From assembly GCA_033763575.1 (NCBI GenBank), contig JANRKF010000035.1, positions 1 to 64,000 on the forward strand: 64,000 bases of DNA. Direction: 5' to 3'. The position numbers were made by a program, and so were the translations under genes. Under the pieces are notes generated by a model. That model saw nothing but the letters and a program-made list of their open reading frames with translations. It searched no databases and was not told where the DNA came from. Positions 49,147 to 57,848 of the stretch are shown here, piece after piece; position 1 is the first letter of the stretch; each line of letters starts with the position of its first letter. This DNA comes from JANRKF01 sp033763575 (lineage in GTDB: Bacteria; Pseudomonadota; Alphaproteobacteria; Rickettsiales; SXRF01).

Positions 49147-50982
49147 ATGCAGCATTCCTCGGTTATCGGTAAGACGCTTCACCGCGATATCAAATTCAAA
49201 CGCGATGCGATTGACCAAGAAAATCGCACCGTCGAACTCGCCTTTTCCAGTGAAGAACCTGTAGAGCGTTATTTCGGCATGGAAATCCTGAGCCATGCCT
49301 CCGGAGCTATCCGCCTTGATCGGCTGAAGGATGGCGGCCCGGTGCTTATGGATCACGACACCAGCGATGTGGTGGGCGTGATCGAGAGCGTTTCCGTTGG
49401 CAACGATCGGATCGGTCGGGCCGTAGTGCGTTTTGGGAAAAGCGCGCGAGCCAGCGAAATCTTTCAGGACGTCGTCGACGGCATTCGCAGCAAAGTATCC
49501 GTCGGCTACCTGGTCCACGCTATGGAACTCGATAGCAAGGATAACGGTGGGGAAACCTACCGCATCACGGACTGGGAACCTCTGGAAATCAGCATTGTAT
49601 CCGTGCCTGCCGATGCAACGGTAGGTGTCGGCCGCAGCGCTGAACGCCCTCAACAACAGCAACTCGAAACCAATCAAACCCGAAAGGACAATAATCCCAT
49701 GAACACCACCGCCACCACCACCGACAATCCTGCAGCAGCTCCGGCCGTCAACGTCGAAGCCGTGCGCACTGAAACTCGCAATGCCGAGCTCAAGCGCATC
49801 CAGGATATTAACGCCATCGCCAAGCAGCACGAACGCCACGGCGCTGTCGCCATTGCGCAGGATTTCATCAGCAGCGGCAAATCGCCTGATGAGTTCCGCA
49901 CTGCGCTGCTGGAAGCCATCGGCAAAACTCCCGTACCGTCGGCCGATATCGGCCTGACCGAACGCGAGGTGCAGGGCTATAGCTTCGTCCGCGCGATTGC
50001 CGCCATGATCAATCCCAACGATCCGCGGGCGCAGAAAGCCGCCGGCTTCGAGCTCGAGGTTTCTCGCGCCGCCGCCGAAAAATCCAACAAGGAAGTCCGC
50101 GGTATCCTGATTCCGGCGGAAGTCCTGGCCGCTTCGTTCGGCAAGCGCGATCTGACCAAAGGCACCTCGACCGCCGGCGGCCATACCGTTGCAACCGATC
50201 TGCTCGGCAGCTCGTTCATCGACATCCTCCGCAAGCGTGCCGTCGTGCAGCAGCTCGGTGCGACGCTGATGACCGGCCTCGTTGGCAACGTGGCGATTCC
50301 TCGCCAGACCGGCGCTGCTACGGCGTACTGGGTGGCGGAAAGTGGCGCACCGACTGAAAGCCAGCAGGCCTTCGATCAGGTGACGCTGTCGCCTAAAACG
50401 GTCGGCGCCTATACCGACTACAGCCGCAAGCTGTTCCTGCAGTCGAGCCTCGATATCGAGTCGTTCGTCCGCAACGATCTGGCCCGCGTCATCGCGCTCG
50501 AAATCGACCGCGCTGCGCTCTACGGCTCCGGCTCGAGCAACCAGCCGCTCGGCATCAAAGACACCACGAACGTCAATACCGTGGACTTTGCGGCCGATGC
50601 ACCGACCTGGGCAGAGGTGGTGGATCTCGAATCGCAGATCGCCGCTGACAACGCCGATATCGGTGCGCTGAAATACCTGATCAGCGCAGCCGGCCGCGGT
50701 GCTCTGAAAACGGCTAAGAAGGACTCCGGCTCCGGTATCTTCATCATCGAAGATAACAAGATCAACGGTTACGGCTTCGAGGTTTCCAACCAGGTCGCCA
50801 GCGGCGATTACTGGTTCGGCAACTGGTCGGATCTGATGATCGGCATGTGGAGTGGCCTCGACCTGATGGTCGATCCGATCACCGGCGCCACCTCCGGTAC
50901 CGTGCGCATTGTCGCCCTCCAGGATATGGACTCTGCGGTCCGTCATCCCGAGAGCTTCTGCCGCGGCAATAACACGCTCTAA
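49147..50982 (+). CDS. Fused prohead protease and HK97-fold major capsid protein
   Basis: The 611-residue protein joins an N-terminal U35/HK97-type prohead protease (residues about 10-165: RTVELAFSSEEPVERYFG, MDHDTSDVVGVIE and EISIVSVPADATVGVGRS) to a C-terminal HK97 capsid protein (from about 185; LGSSFIDILRKRAVVQQLGA, QQAFDQVTLSPKTVGAYTDYSRKL, ALEIDRAALYGSG). A scaffold-like coiled coil lies between. Protease-capsid fusions are known. An AAAGGA site 10 bases before an in-frame ATG at 49699 (residue 185) could also make a separate capsid protein. The upstream region carries a promoter-like element. Confidence 0.9.
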   Translation: MQHSSVIGKTLHRDIKFKRDAIDQENRTVELAFSSEEPVERYFGMEILSHASGAIRLDRLKDGGPVLMDHDTSDVVGVIESVSVGNDRIGRAVVRFGKSARASEIFQDVVDGIRSKVSVGYLVHAMELDSKDNGGETYRITDWEPLEISIVSVPADATVGVGRSAERPQQQQLETNQTRKDNNPMNTTATTTDNPAAAPAVNVEAVRTETRNAELKRIQDINAIAKQHERHGAVAIAQDFISSGKSPDEFRTALLEAIGKTPVPSADIGLTEREVQGYSFVRAIAAMINPNDPRAQKAAGFELEVSRAAAEKSNKEVRGILIPAEVLAASFGKRDLTKGTSTAGGHTVATDLLGSSFIDILRKRAVVQQLGATLMTGLVGNVAIPRQTGAATAYWVAESGAPTESQQAFDQVTLSPKTVGAYTDYSRKLFLQSSLDIESFVRNDLARVIALEIDRAALYGSGSSNQPLGIKDTTNVNTVDFAADAPTWAEVVDLESQIAADNADIGALKYLISAAGRGALKTAKKDSGSGIFIIEDNKINGYGFEVSNQVASGDYWFGNWSDLMIGMWSGLDLMVDPITGATSGTVRIVALQDMDSAVRHPESFCRGNNTL

Positions 50983-50990
50983 TCTTAACC

Positions 50991-51019
50991 GAGGGGATGG
51001 TTTCGTCGACCATCCCCTC
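50991..51019 (+). other. Hairpin after the capsid gene
   Basis: GAGGGGATGG (50991-51000) pairs with CCATCCCCTC (51010-51019), a 10-base-pair stem. No T tract follows, so this is more likely an mRNA-stability or attenuation structure than a full terminator. Confidence 0.6.
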
Positions 51020-51036
51020 CAACTCTGTGAGGTTTT

Positions 51037-51240
51037 ATGAAAGACGAAAATAAAATTAAACGCGTGAAATTCACGCGCAACGGCATGGCCAACAAAGAGG
51101 TATATCGCGCAGGCGATATCGTGGACTTGCCCGAGTCTGAAGCTCGGCAGGTTCTTCTCGCCGGCCGTGGCGAAGAAACCAAGGAACAGCCGCGCCGCGT
51201 CAAGAAGCAGCGCGCCGCTGCTTCCGTAGCTGCAGCATAG
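51037..51240 (+). CDS. Small phage head protein, hypothetical
   Basis: The 67-residue protein (KRVKFTRNGMANKEVYRAGD, then a Lys/Arg/Ala-rich tail) has a small SH3-like beta start and a basic tail. It sits between capsid and decoration-like genes, so a role in head assembly is plausible. A good TGAGGT site precedes the ATG. Confidence 0.6.
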   Translation: MKDENKIKRVKFTRNGMANKEVYRAGDIVDLPESEARQVLLAGRGEETKEQPRRVKKQRAAASVAAA

Positions 51241-51248
51241 GAGGTATT

Positions 51249-51638
51249 ATGTACGCTCCTAATCTCGGTGATGTCCTGCAGGTACTCAATCTCGCCGGCG
51301 TCGCATCGCGCACCTCCAACCTCGACGGCTCTGCCATCGATCTCAAGGATTACGACGGCGAAGCCGTAATCGTCCTGGATAGCTCGGCCGCGACCGCCGG
51401 CTCTTCGCCGACGCTCGATGTCAAGCTGCAGGAAAGTGCTGACGGCTCGACCGGCTGGACCGATGTCACCGGCGGCGCCTTCACGCAGGTGACCAACGCC
51501 GCCAGCAAACAAAAGCTGTCTATCAATACCGACGAGTGCAAGCGCTATATCAAGGCGGTTGGTACGCTCGGCGGCACGTCGACGCCGACCTTCATTTATG
51601 GCGTAACGGCGCTGGCAGCTAAACAAAACCCGGCGTAA
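51249..51638 (+). CDS. Putative head decoration/structural protein
   Basis: The 129-residue beta-rich protein (SAIDLKDYDGEAVIVLDSSA, then VKLQESADGSTGWTDVTGGAF) resembles small Ig-like phage structural proteins. An AGGAGG site stands directly before the ATG. Its place between capsid and head-tail joining genes suggests a decoration protein. Identity is by context. Confidence 0.6.
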   Translation: MYAPNLGDVLQVLNLAGVASRTSNLDGSAIDLKDYDGEAVIVLDSSAATAGSSPTLDVKLQESADGSTGWTDVTGGAFTQVTNAASKQKLSINTDECKRYIKAVGTLGGTSTPTFIYGVTALAAKQNPA

Positions 51639-51643
51639 GCACC

Positions 51644-51922
51644 ATGGCCATCGACGAGGATCTGGATGCATATACGGATGATTTCGCGGTTGACGCCACC
51701 TTCGGCGCCATCACCGGCAAAGTCATCCTGGATATGCCTGACCAGCTCCTCGGCGGTGGCGAGGTGATCAGCACCGATTACAAGATTATTTACAAGACGG
51801 GATTATTTCCTGGCCTGGCCTACGGCAGCGCAATCACGGTCGACGGCCAGAGCTATACGGTGCGGGAACCGCGCCTTATCGATGACGGAAAATTTAGCGA
51901 AGCGCCCTTGAGCAAAGTATGA
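51644..51922 (+). CDS. Head–tail joining protein (gpFII-like)
   Basis: The 92-residue protein reads MAIDEDLDAYTDDFAVDATF, then GKVILDMPDQ ... YKTGLFPGLAYGSAITVDGQSYTVREPRLIDDGKFSEAPLSKV. This matches the small beta-barrel head-tail connector of the lambda FII type. It overlaps the next gene by four bases. Confidence 0.75.
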   Translation: MAIDEDLDAYTDDFAVDATFGAITGKVILDMPDQLLGGGEVISTDYKIIYKTGLFPGLAYGSAITVDGQSYTVREPRLIDDGKFSEAPLSKV

Positions 51923-52347
51923 GCACGATTCGGGAACAAATATTAGCAGCGATTAAAACGGCCCTGACGGGAACGACGGGCGTCGACGTGCGCATATATC
52001 GCAGCCGGCCGGAAGCTATCTCGCGCGGCGAATCGCCGGCAATTCTGATCGAGCCGGTAGGCAACTCGCCGGTGCAGCCGGTGATCGGCTTTCTGGACAA
52101 CGTATTCACCGTGCGCATTTCGGTCATTGCCCGCGGCGCCGTGCCGGACCAGGTGGCGGATCCGACGATCGCAAGCCTGCATGCAAAAATCATGGCGGAT
52201 CTCACACTCGGCGGCCTTGCAATGGATATCCAGCCTGGCGCCACAAATTACCTTATCGAGGAAGGCGATCAGCCCGCGGCGGTGATCTCTTGCGATTACA
52301 ATGTAATTCACCGCACCTCTCTAACCGATTTAACGACGGGGAATTGA
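51919..52347 (+). CDS. Tail terminator-like protein (gpU position)
   Basis: The 142-residue protein (MSTIREQILAAIKTALTGTT ...) has the alpha/beta pattern of tail terminators (AILIEPVGNSPV, FLDNVFTVRISVIARG, DYNVIHRTSLTDLT). It lies between FII-like and tail-tube genes, the gpU position. The ATGA overlap with the previous gene indicates coupling. Confidence 0.7.
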   Translation: MSTIREQILAAIKTALTGTTGVDVRIYRSRPEAISRGESPAILIEPVGNSPVQPVIGFLDNVFTVRISVIARGAVPDQVADPTIASLHAKIMADLTLGGLAMDIQPGATNYLIEEGDQPAAVISCDYNVIHRTSLTDLTTGN

Positions 52348-52348
52348 T

Positions 52349-52498
52349 ATGAAAAACGATTTTGAAGGACATGGCGGCTCTTACCTGGTTGACCCGAAAA
52401 CCGGCGAGAAAACGCTCGTTCATCGCACCGAAGAAAAACCCGATGCTTCGGATGCGCCGGAAAATCCTGCGGGAAAAAAATCCAAAAGTAAGGGGTAA
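52349..52498 (+). CDS. Small phage protein, hypothetical
   Basis: A 49-residue frame (MKNDFEGHGGSYLVDPKTGE, then KTLVHRTEEKPDASDAPEN) with a Lys-rich tail. It begins one base after the gpU-like stop and ends five bases before the tail-tube start. Short, acidic then basic, probably disordered. Confidence 0.55.
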   Translation: MKNDFEGHGGSYLVDPKTGEKTLVHRTEEKPDASDAPENPAGKKSKSKG

Positions 52499-52503
52499 GA
52501 ACC

Positions 52504-53439
52504 ATGCCACAGCTCAACCGTAAACGCGTCATTCTCGCAAAAATCGAATCCTCCTACGGGACCGATCCTACGCCGACCGGCGGTTCAAACGCCATCCTGG
52601 TGCGCGGCAATCTGACGCCGCGGCCGATCGCTGCCGAGCAAGTAAGCCGTGAGCTGATTCGCTCCTTCCTTGCCAACAACGAGCAGCTCAACGCCAACAC
52701 GCATGTCGAAATCGACTTTGAGGTCGAGCTTGCCGGCTCCGGTGCGCTCGGTACGGCGCCTGCTTATGGCCCGCTGCTTCGCGCCTGCGGTATGTCGGAA
52801 ACCATTACCGCCAGCACCAAGGTTGAATATCAGCCGATCAGCGCCTCCTTCGAGAGCGTGACGATTTATTTCAACAACGACGGCGTCAATCACAAGATGA
52901 CAGGTTGCCGCGGCACGGTATCGCTCGGCATCAATGCCAATCAGATCCCGGTTTATAAATTCCATTTTATGGGCATTTATAACGCGCCGACGGATACCGC
53001 CTTGCCTTCGCCTACCTATACCGGCTTCAAGACGCCGCAGGTGGCAAATAATGCGAATACGACGGCATTCACTCTGCACAGCTACTCGGGCGTGCTTCAG
53101 TCCCTGGATTTCAGCCTGAATAACCAGTGCGAGTTCCGTTCGCTGATCGGCGGCACCGAGTCCATCCTGATTACCGACCGCAAGCCGAGCGGCGAAATCA
53201 TGATCGAGGCACCGGCACTCGCCACCAAGGATTTCTTTGCCATTTCGCAGGCAGATACCCTGGGCGCGCTATCGATCACTCATGGTTCGGTTTCCGGCTA
53301 CAAAGTGAAACTGGACTGCGCGAGTGTCGATGTCGGCGATATTTCTTACGAAGACAGCCAAGGCATCACCATGCTGCGGATTCCGTTCCAGCCGATTCCT
53401 ACGTCAGGCAACGACGACTTCAAAATCACCATCATTTAA
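52504..53439 (+). CDS. Major tail tube protein
   Basis: The 311-residue protein begins MPQLNRKRVILAKIESSYGT, a start common in siphovirus tail tube proteins, and is beta-rich throughout (VEIDFEVELAGSG, VTIYFNNDGVNHKMTGCRGTVSLGIN). It sits directly before the G/G-T chaperone genes, as in lambda gpV. A Thr/Ser/Gly-rich C-terminus replaces a decoration Ig domain. Identification rests on pattern and position. Confidence 0.8.
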   Translation: MPQLNRKRVILAKIESSYGTDPTPTGGSNAILVRGNLTPRPIAAEQVSRELIRSFLANNEQLNANTHVEIDFEVELAGSGALGTAPAYGPLLRACGMSETITASTKVEYQPISASFESVTIYFNNDGVNHKMTGCRGTVSLGINANQIPVYKFHFMGIYNAPTDTALPSPTYTGFKTPQVANNANTTAFTLHSYSGVLQSLDFSLNNQCEFRSLIGGTESILITDRKPSGEIMIEAPALATKDFFAISQADTLGALSITHGSVSGYKVKLDCASVDVGDISYEDSQGITMLRIPFQPIPTSGNDDFKITII

Positions 53440-53454
53440 GGAAGGGCCTGTTGA

Positions 53455-53796
53455 ATGTTCGTATTAGGACCAAAGGATTCCTACACCTGGCCTGTAACCG
53501 TCGAGGTTGCCACTGATGGCGGCAAGATCGAAAAGCAGGAATTTAACGCGCGGATCAAGCGCCTGGGCCAGGCCCGCATCGAAGAGCTGGAAGCCAAGAT
53601 CAAGGACGGCGAAATAAAGGACAAGGATCTCGCCGCGGAAATCCTTCTCGGCTGGGATGGCGTATTTGATGCCAACAGCAAAGAGGTGCCTTTTAACGAT
53701 TCCACCAAAGAGGCGCTGCTCGACCAGGCGCTTGTCGCCTCGGCCGTGGTAACCGCATTCTTTGAAAGCCTGACCGGCGGTAAAAGAAAAAACTGA
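53455..53796 (+). CDS. Tail assembly chaperone (gpG-like)
   Basis: The 113-residue protein (MFVLGPKDSYTWPVTVEVAT ... FFESLTGGKRKN) is the short chaperone that coats the tape measure during tail assembly. Its end AGA AAA AAC TGA contains the slippery heptamer A AAA AAC (53787-53793) directly before the stop, the signal for -1 frameshifting into the gpG-T extension. Confidence 0.85.
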   Translation: MFVLGPKDSYTWPVTVEVATDGGKIEKQEFNARIKRLGQARIEELEAKIKDGEIKDKDLAAEILLGWDGVFDANSKEVPFNDSTKEALLDQALVASAVVTAFFESLTGGKRKN

Positions 53797-54146
53797 TCGA
53801 TGCCGCCGAGCGCTGGGCCGGCGGCGGTGAAAAGGATGACACGGTAGCCGACCTGCAGGCATTCGGTGCTCCCGCCGAGATCATCGCGCAGGCCAGCTCA
53901 AACCAGGCAGGGCCGCTCGAGATATGGCCGGAAAACTGGGAAACCGTTTTGCTTTTCCACCGAATACAGACCCAGTGGCAGATCGCGTTCGGCGGCCTCG
54001 GCAATCGATTCGTGATCGGCCTGAATTATCAGGCTGTAATTGAATTTTTGCGACTGCAAGGGGTTGAGGACATGAAGGCAACATTCGAAGATATCCAGGT
54101 AATGGAACATGCAGCCCTTCGAATCCTTAACCAGGGAGGCGACTGA
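53455..54146 (+). CDS. gpG-T frameshift product (tail chaperone)
   Basis: Ribosomes slipping back one base at A AAA AAC (53787-53793) read on from 53793 as LIDAAERWAGGGEKDDTVAD ... to the stop at 54144-54146. The result is a longer chaperone with the T domain, as in lambda gpG-T. The downstream frame has no good start of its own (TTG at 53949 only), and the continuous frame WPENWETVLLFHRIQTQWQIAFGG is clearly protein-like, so frameshifting is the best explanation. The -1 frame stop just upstream limits slippage to this window. Confidence 0.88.
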
Positions 54147-56098
54147 TGCCTCTAAATGTCGACGCAGGATTTAGAATTGCCGCCGGCGTCACTGGCCAGC
54201 AGGCCGTCGATCGCCTGGGCGGTACGTTGCGCCAGCTCGTCAATACCACCAATTCGCTAAGTCGCAATTTTTCGCTGCTCACTAATGCAGCAAAAACCTA
54301 TTTCGGCCTGGCCGCGCTTAAGTCGGCGATCGATGTCGGCGATGCAATGAACGATCTCAATATCAAAACCGGCGTATCGGTGGAAACGCTTTCAAAGCTC
54401 AAGGTCGTTGCCGAGCAAAATGGTAGCAGCTTGGAAGGCCTGGCAACCGGCTATAAATTCATGCTGAATAATCAGTCGGAAGCGATTTACGGCAATAAGC
54501 AAGCGATTCAGTCCTTCAAGGAAATAGGCATCAGCGTTGCCGATCTTAAGAAAATGAACTCCGAGCAACTCTTCCTGACGGTCGCGCAGCGCGTCGGCGA
54601 GCTCGGCCGAGAGTCCGATCGCACCAAGGTGCTGATGGATATTTTTGGAAAATCCGGAAGCGATCTCGGTGTCGTTATGGCCGAAGGTGCGGACGGCATC
54701 AAAAAAACCATGGACCAGGTGGAGCGCATGGGCCTGGTGCTGACAAAAGAAGATGCGCAGCGCATGGACGAGTTCAATGACAAATGGACTTTGTTTACGA
54801 ACACCTGCATTCGCTGGCTGCAATCTGGATTTGTAGGGGCCTTTGATACCTTTGTGAAGCTGCGCAATACCATGATCGGAAGCGATCTGCGCGTCCCTAC
54901 CGGGGATCTGGACAATATCGAAGAGGTGAGCAATCGCCTGCAGGTATTAAACCGCAAGAAACGCCAGGCGCAGGAAGCGCTGCGGGATGAGGATGATCCG
55001 AAACAATTCGGCAAATATCGTGACATGATCACCGATTTCCAGCGACAGATCGACGAAGCGCAGGGCAAGGCCGCTGGCATGTATGGCCCGCAACCGCAGC
55101 CTGCCGGCACGGCGCCGGCGCCGAAGCGTGGCCTGCGCGGCAGCGCGCTCGATAAACTGGCCGAGCGGGATTACGAGCGCGACATCGAGCAGCTGCAAAA
55201 ATACATCGAGAAAGAACGCCAGCAAAATATCACCATGGCACAGCAGGCGGATTATATCGGCCTGACCAGTGTTGAGATCGAAAAACTGAAGGCTGCGCGG
55301 CAGATCGATGCTGAGGTAGCAGAGAAGACGCTCTCTATGTCGCCGGCGGTGCGCAAGCAATTTGAAGAGCAGGCCGAGGCCATTAAAAAGCAAAGGCTCG
55401 AAATCATCCAGCTCAACTATGAACAAAGCCGCACCTTCAGCACCGGCACTAAGCAATTCATGTCGGAATATGTGGAAACGATCGGCGATGCCGCGGCGCG
55501 CGCAAAAGATATGTGGTCGAGCGCTTTCAAAGGTATGGAAGATGCGCTGACCGATTTCGTATCGACGGGCAAGGTATCGTTCGGCAGCCTGGCACAGAGC
55601 ATCATCAAGGACATGATTCGCATCCAAATCCAGCAGAGCGTCACCGGCCCGCTGGCCAGCTGGATCGGATCGCTTAATCCTTTCGGAGGTGCTGGGCAAG
55701 TTTACAGTTCGCCCATTGGTCCAATGCCTGGCACAGGGGTTCCCATGGCCAATGGCGGTATTATGACCTCCCGCGGCAAGTTGCCGCTGCATATGTATTC
55801 CAGCGGCGGCATTGCGAGATCGCCACAAATGGCCTTGTTTGGCGAGGCGGGCTTGCCGGAGGCTTATGTTCCGCTTCCCGATGGTAACCGTATCCCCGTC
55901 AATCTCAAGGGTGGCAGCGGTGGAAACAGCATCGTCAACAATGTGAATATATCGATATCGACCAACGGTGAAACCGAGGCCAGCGGCACCAATGCCAACC
56001 TCACGCAGTTTGGCCGCTTAATGTCTGCGACGGCGAAAAATGTCATAATGAATGAGATGCGGCCAGGCGGCATGTTAGCCCAGCAGAGAGCGGGGTAA
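54146..56098 (+). CDS. Tail tape measure protein
   Basis: The 650-residue protein overlaps the G-T stop by one base. The N-terminal half is a long coiled coil with phage-TMP signatures (LKVVAEQNGSSLEGLATGYKFM, and LFLTVAQRVGELGRESDRTK), and the C-terminal part has the lambda TMP C-like FVSTGKVSFGSLAQSIIKDMIRIQIQ followed by MANGGIMTSRGKLPLHMYSSGGIAR. By the usual 1.5 Å per residue it implies a tail of about 100 nm. Complete. Confidence 0.92.
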   Translation: MPLNVDAGFRIAAGVTGQQAVDRLGGTLRQLVNTTNSLSRNFSLLTNAAKTYFGLAALKSAIDVGDAMNDLNIKTGVSVETLSKLKVVAEQNGSSLEGLATGYKFMLNNQSEAIYGNKQAIQSFKEIGISVADLKKMNSEQLFLTVAQRVGELGRESDRTKVLMDIFGKSGSDLGVVMAEGADGIKKTMDQVERMGLVLTKEDAQRMDEFNDKWTLFTNTCIRWLQSGFVGAFDTFVKLRNTMIGSDLRVPTGDLDNIEEVSNRLQVLNRKKRQAQEALRDEDDPKQFGKYRDMITDFQRQIDEAQGKAAGMYGPQPQPAGTAPAPKRGLRGSALDKLAERDYERDIEQLQKYIEKERQQNITMAQQADYIGLTSVEIEKLKAARQIDAEVAEKTLSMSPAVRKQFEEQAEAIKKQRLEIIQLNYEQSRTFSTGTKQFMSEYVETIGDAAARAKDMWSSAFKGMEDALTDFVSTGKVSFGSLAQSIIKDMIRIQIQQSVTGPLASWIGSLNPFGGAGQVYSSPIGPMPGTGVPMANGGIMTSRGKLPLHMYSSGGIARSPQMALFGEAGLPEAYVPLPDGNRIPVNLKGGSGGNSIVNNVNISISTNGETEASGTNANLTQFGRLMSATAKNVIMNEMRPGGMLAQQRAG

Positions 56099-56099
56099 C

Positions 56100-56435
56100 A
56101 TGGCAACATTCACATGGACGCCCAGTCATCCCGCCACGGCCGACGAAATGCCGAAAGTCAAGGTTGCAAAATTCGGCGATGGTTACGAACAGCGCCAGGC
56201 TGATGGAATCAATAATAATCTGCTCAAGTGGTCATTGAATTTTACTAACCGCACGCTTACCGAAGCCGCACAAATTATTACATTTTTGCGCGCGCGAGCC
56301 GGCGTCGAGGCGTTTGACTGGACCGATCCGGACGGCAATGCCGGCAAGTATGTATGCCGCAGCTGGTCGCGTTCGCTACCCTATGGCAATGTGCGTTCGA
56401 TCACCGCCACCTTCGAACAAGTAGCGGAGTCATGA
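56100..56435 (+). CDS. Minor tail protein M-like
   Basis: The 111-residue protein (FTWTPSHPATADEMPKVKVA, then FGDGYEQRQADGINNNLLKW and AFDWTDPDGNAGKYVCRSW) is the small tail-tip protein of the lambda M family. It begins one base after the tape-measure stop. Typical length and position. Confidence 0.88.
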   Translation: MATFTWTPSHPATADEMPKVKVAKFGDGYEQRQADGINNNLLKWSLNFTNRTLTEAAQIITFLRARAGVEAFDWTDPDGNAGKYVCRSWSRSLPYGNVRSITATFEQVAES

Positions 56436-56436
56436 G

Positions 56437-57141
56437 ATGACATCGGACAAAATCGCTGCTGATATACAGAGCCTTGAACCTACCGCAATCATCGAGCTTT
56501 TTATTGCGGACCTGACTGCGCTCGGTGATAACGTCTATCGCTTCCATGCTGGGAAAAATGGCCTCATCCAAGATATCGTGTGGCAGGGTAATACCTATTC
56601 CGCTTATCCGGTGATGGCGAATGGATTCGATATGACGGGCAACGGGCAGATTCCGCGGCCGCAGCTGGCTTTTTCAAATGTCGGTGGATCCATCACGGCT
56701 TTGATTCTTGCCTATGCCGATATCGTCGGCGCTAAAATTACCCGCAAGCGCACACTGGCGAAATATCTTGATGCCGTCAATTTCAGTGGTGGAGTCAATG
56801 CAAACGCCGATGCCACGGCGGAATTTGACGATGATATTTATTATATCGATCGCAAATCCCGCGAGGATAAAGAGATCGTCGAGTTCGAGCTCGCCGCGGC
56901 CTTCGATGTCACCGGCGTAAAGCTGCCGCGCAGGCAGATCATTCAAAACATCTGTCCATGGCGTTATCGTGGCGGCGAGTGTGGTTATGCCGGCACGAAT
57001 TATTTTGATGTAAACGATAATTCCGTCGTCAGCGCCGGGCAGGATGTGTGCGGCAAGCGTCTTTCTTCATGCAAGGCCCGCTTCGGGGAATTTGCCGAGC
57101 TGCCCTATGGCGGCTTTCCAGGCGCGGGGTTGACGAGGTAG
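56437..57141 (+). CDS. Minor tail protein L-like
   Basis: The 234-residue protein has ELFIADLTALGDNVYRFHAG at the start and a C-terminal cysteine cluster (NICPWRYRGGECGYAG, VCGKRLSSCKARFG): four conserved cysteines, the pattern by which lambda gpL binds an iron-sulfur cluster at the tail tip. The ATG is one base after the previous stop. Confidence 0.9.
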   Translation: MTSDKIAADIQSLEPTAIIELFIADLTALGDNVYRFHAGKNGLIQDIVWQGNTYSAYPVMANGFDMTGNGQIPRPQLAFSNVGGSITALILAYADIVGAKITRKRTLAKYLDAVNFSGGVNANADATAEFDDDIYYIDRKSREDKEIVEFELAAAFDVTGVKLPRRQIIQNICPWRYRGGECGYAGTNYFDVNDNSVVSAGQDVCGKRLSSCKARFGEFAELPYGGFPGAGLTR

Positions 57142-57143
57142 CA

Positions 57144-57848
57144 ATGAATGAGCACACAAAACAATCCATCGCCGATCATGCCGCCCAGGAATTTCCGCGC
57201 GAGTGCTGTGGCCTTTTGATTAACGACGGCGGTAAAGAGATATATTGGCCGTGCCGCAATATGGCGGTCAAAACCGACAACTTCCAACTGCACCCGCAAG
57301 ACTATCTCGCCGGCGAAAAGCGTGGCCAGATCATGGCCATCATCCATAGCCATCCTAACGGCTCGCCGGAGCCTAGCCAGGCCGATAAGGTCGCATGCGA
57401 GCGGACAGGCCTGCCCTGGCATATAATAGCCTATCCAACGCTGCAATGGGCCAGCCTACTACCCAGCGGCTATAAAGCGCCTTTGCTTGGCAGGGAATGG
57501 TCGCACGGCGTCCTGGACTGCTATTCGCTTATCCGCGACTGGTATTTCGAAGAGCGCGCCGTCGAGCTTATGGATTTTCCCCGCCAGGACGAATGGTGGC
57601 GCCGTGGCGATAATCTGTATGAAGAAAATTTTGAGCGCGCCGGTTTCATGGAAGTAAAGGATGATCTGCAGCTGGGCGATGTCATTCTGATGCAGGTTCT
57701 TTCGGATGTGCCGAATCATGCAGGCATTTATATCGGCGGCAATATGATGATCCACCATCTCTTCAATCGGCTTTCCTGCCGTGAGATATATGATGGATAC
57801 TGGCGCCGGCACACGCGCCGTATTTTGCGATTCAGGGGGCAGGCATGA
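57144..57848 (+). CDS. Minor tail protein K-like (JAMM plus NlpC/P60)
   Basis: The 234-residue product from the ATG at 57144 has two enzymatic domains: a JAMM/Mov34 metallopeptidase (ECCGLLIN ... HSHPNGSPEPSQAD) and an NlpC/P60 cysteine hydrolase (HGVLDCYSLIRDWY, Cys; NHAGIYIG, His). Such tail proteins cut peptidoglycan during entry. A longer frame upstream overlaps gpL and is not used. The start follows the gpL stop by two bases. Confidence 0.92.
   Translation: MNEHTKQSIADHAAQEFPRECCGLLINDGGKEIYWPCRNMAVKTDNFQLHPQDYLAGEKRGQIMAIIHSHPNGSPEPSQADKVACERTGLPWHIIAYPTLQWASLLPSGYKAPLLGREWSHGVLDCYSLIRDWYFEERAVELMDFPRQDEWWRRGDNLYEENFERAGFMEVKDDLQLGDVILMQVLSDVPNHAGIYIGGNMMIHHLFNRLSCREIYDGYWRRHTRRILRFRGQA

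Noticed and set aside
49129..50946. 605-codon open frame antisense to the protease-capsid gene
   Set aside because: It mirrors a highly codon-biased gene; its sequence is rich in Arg, Gly and His with no domain, and the plus strand has clear HK97 motifs.
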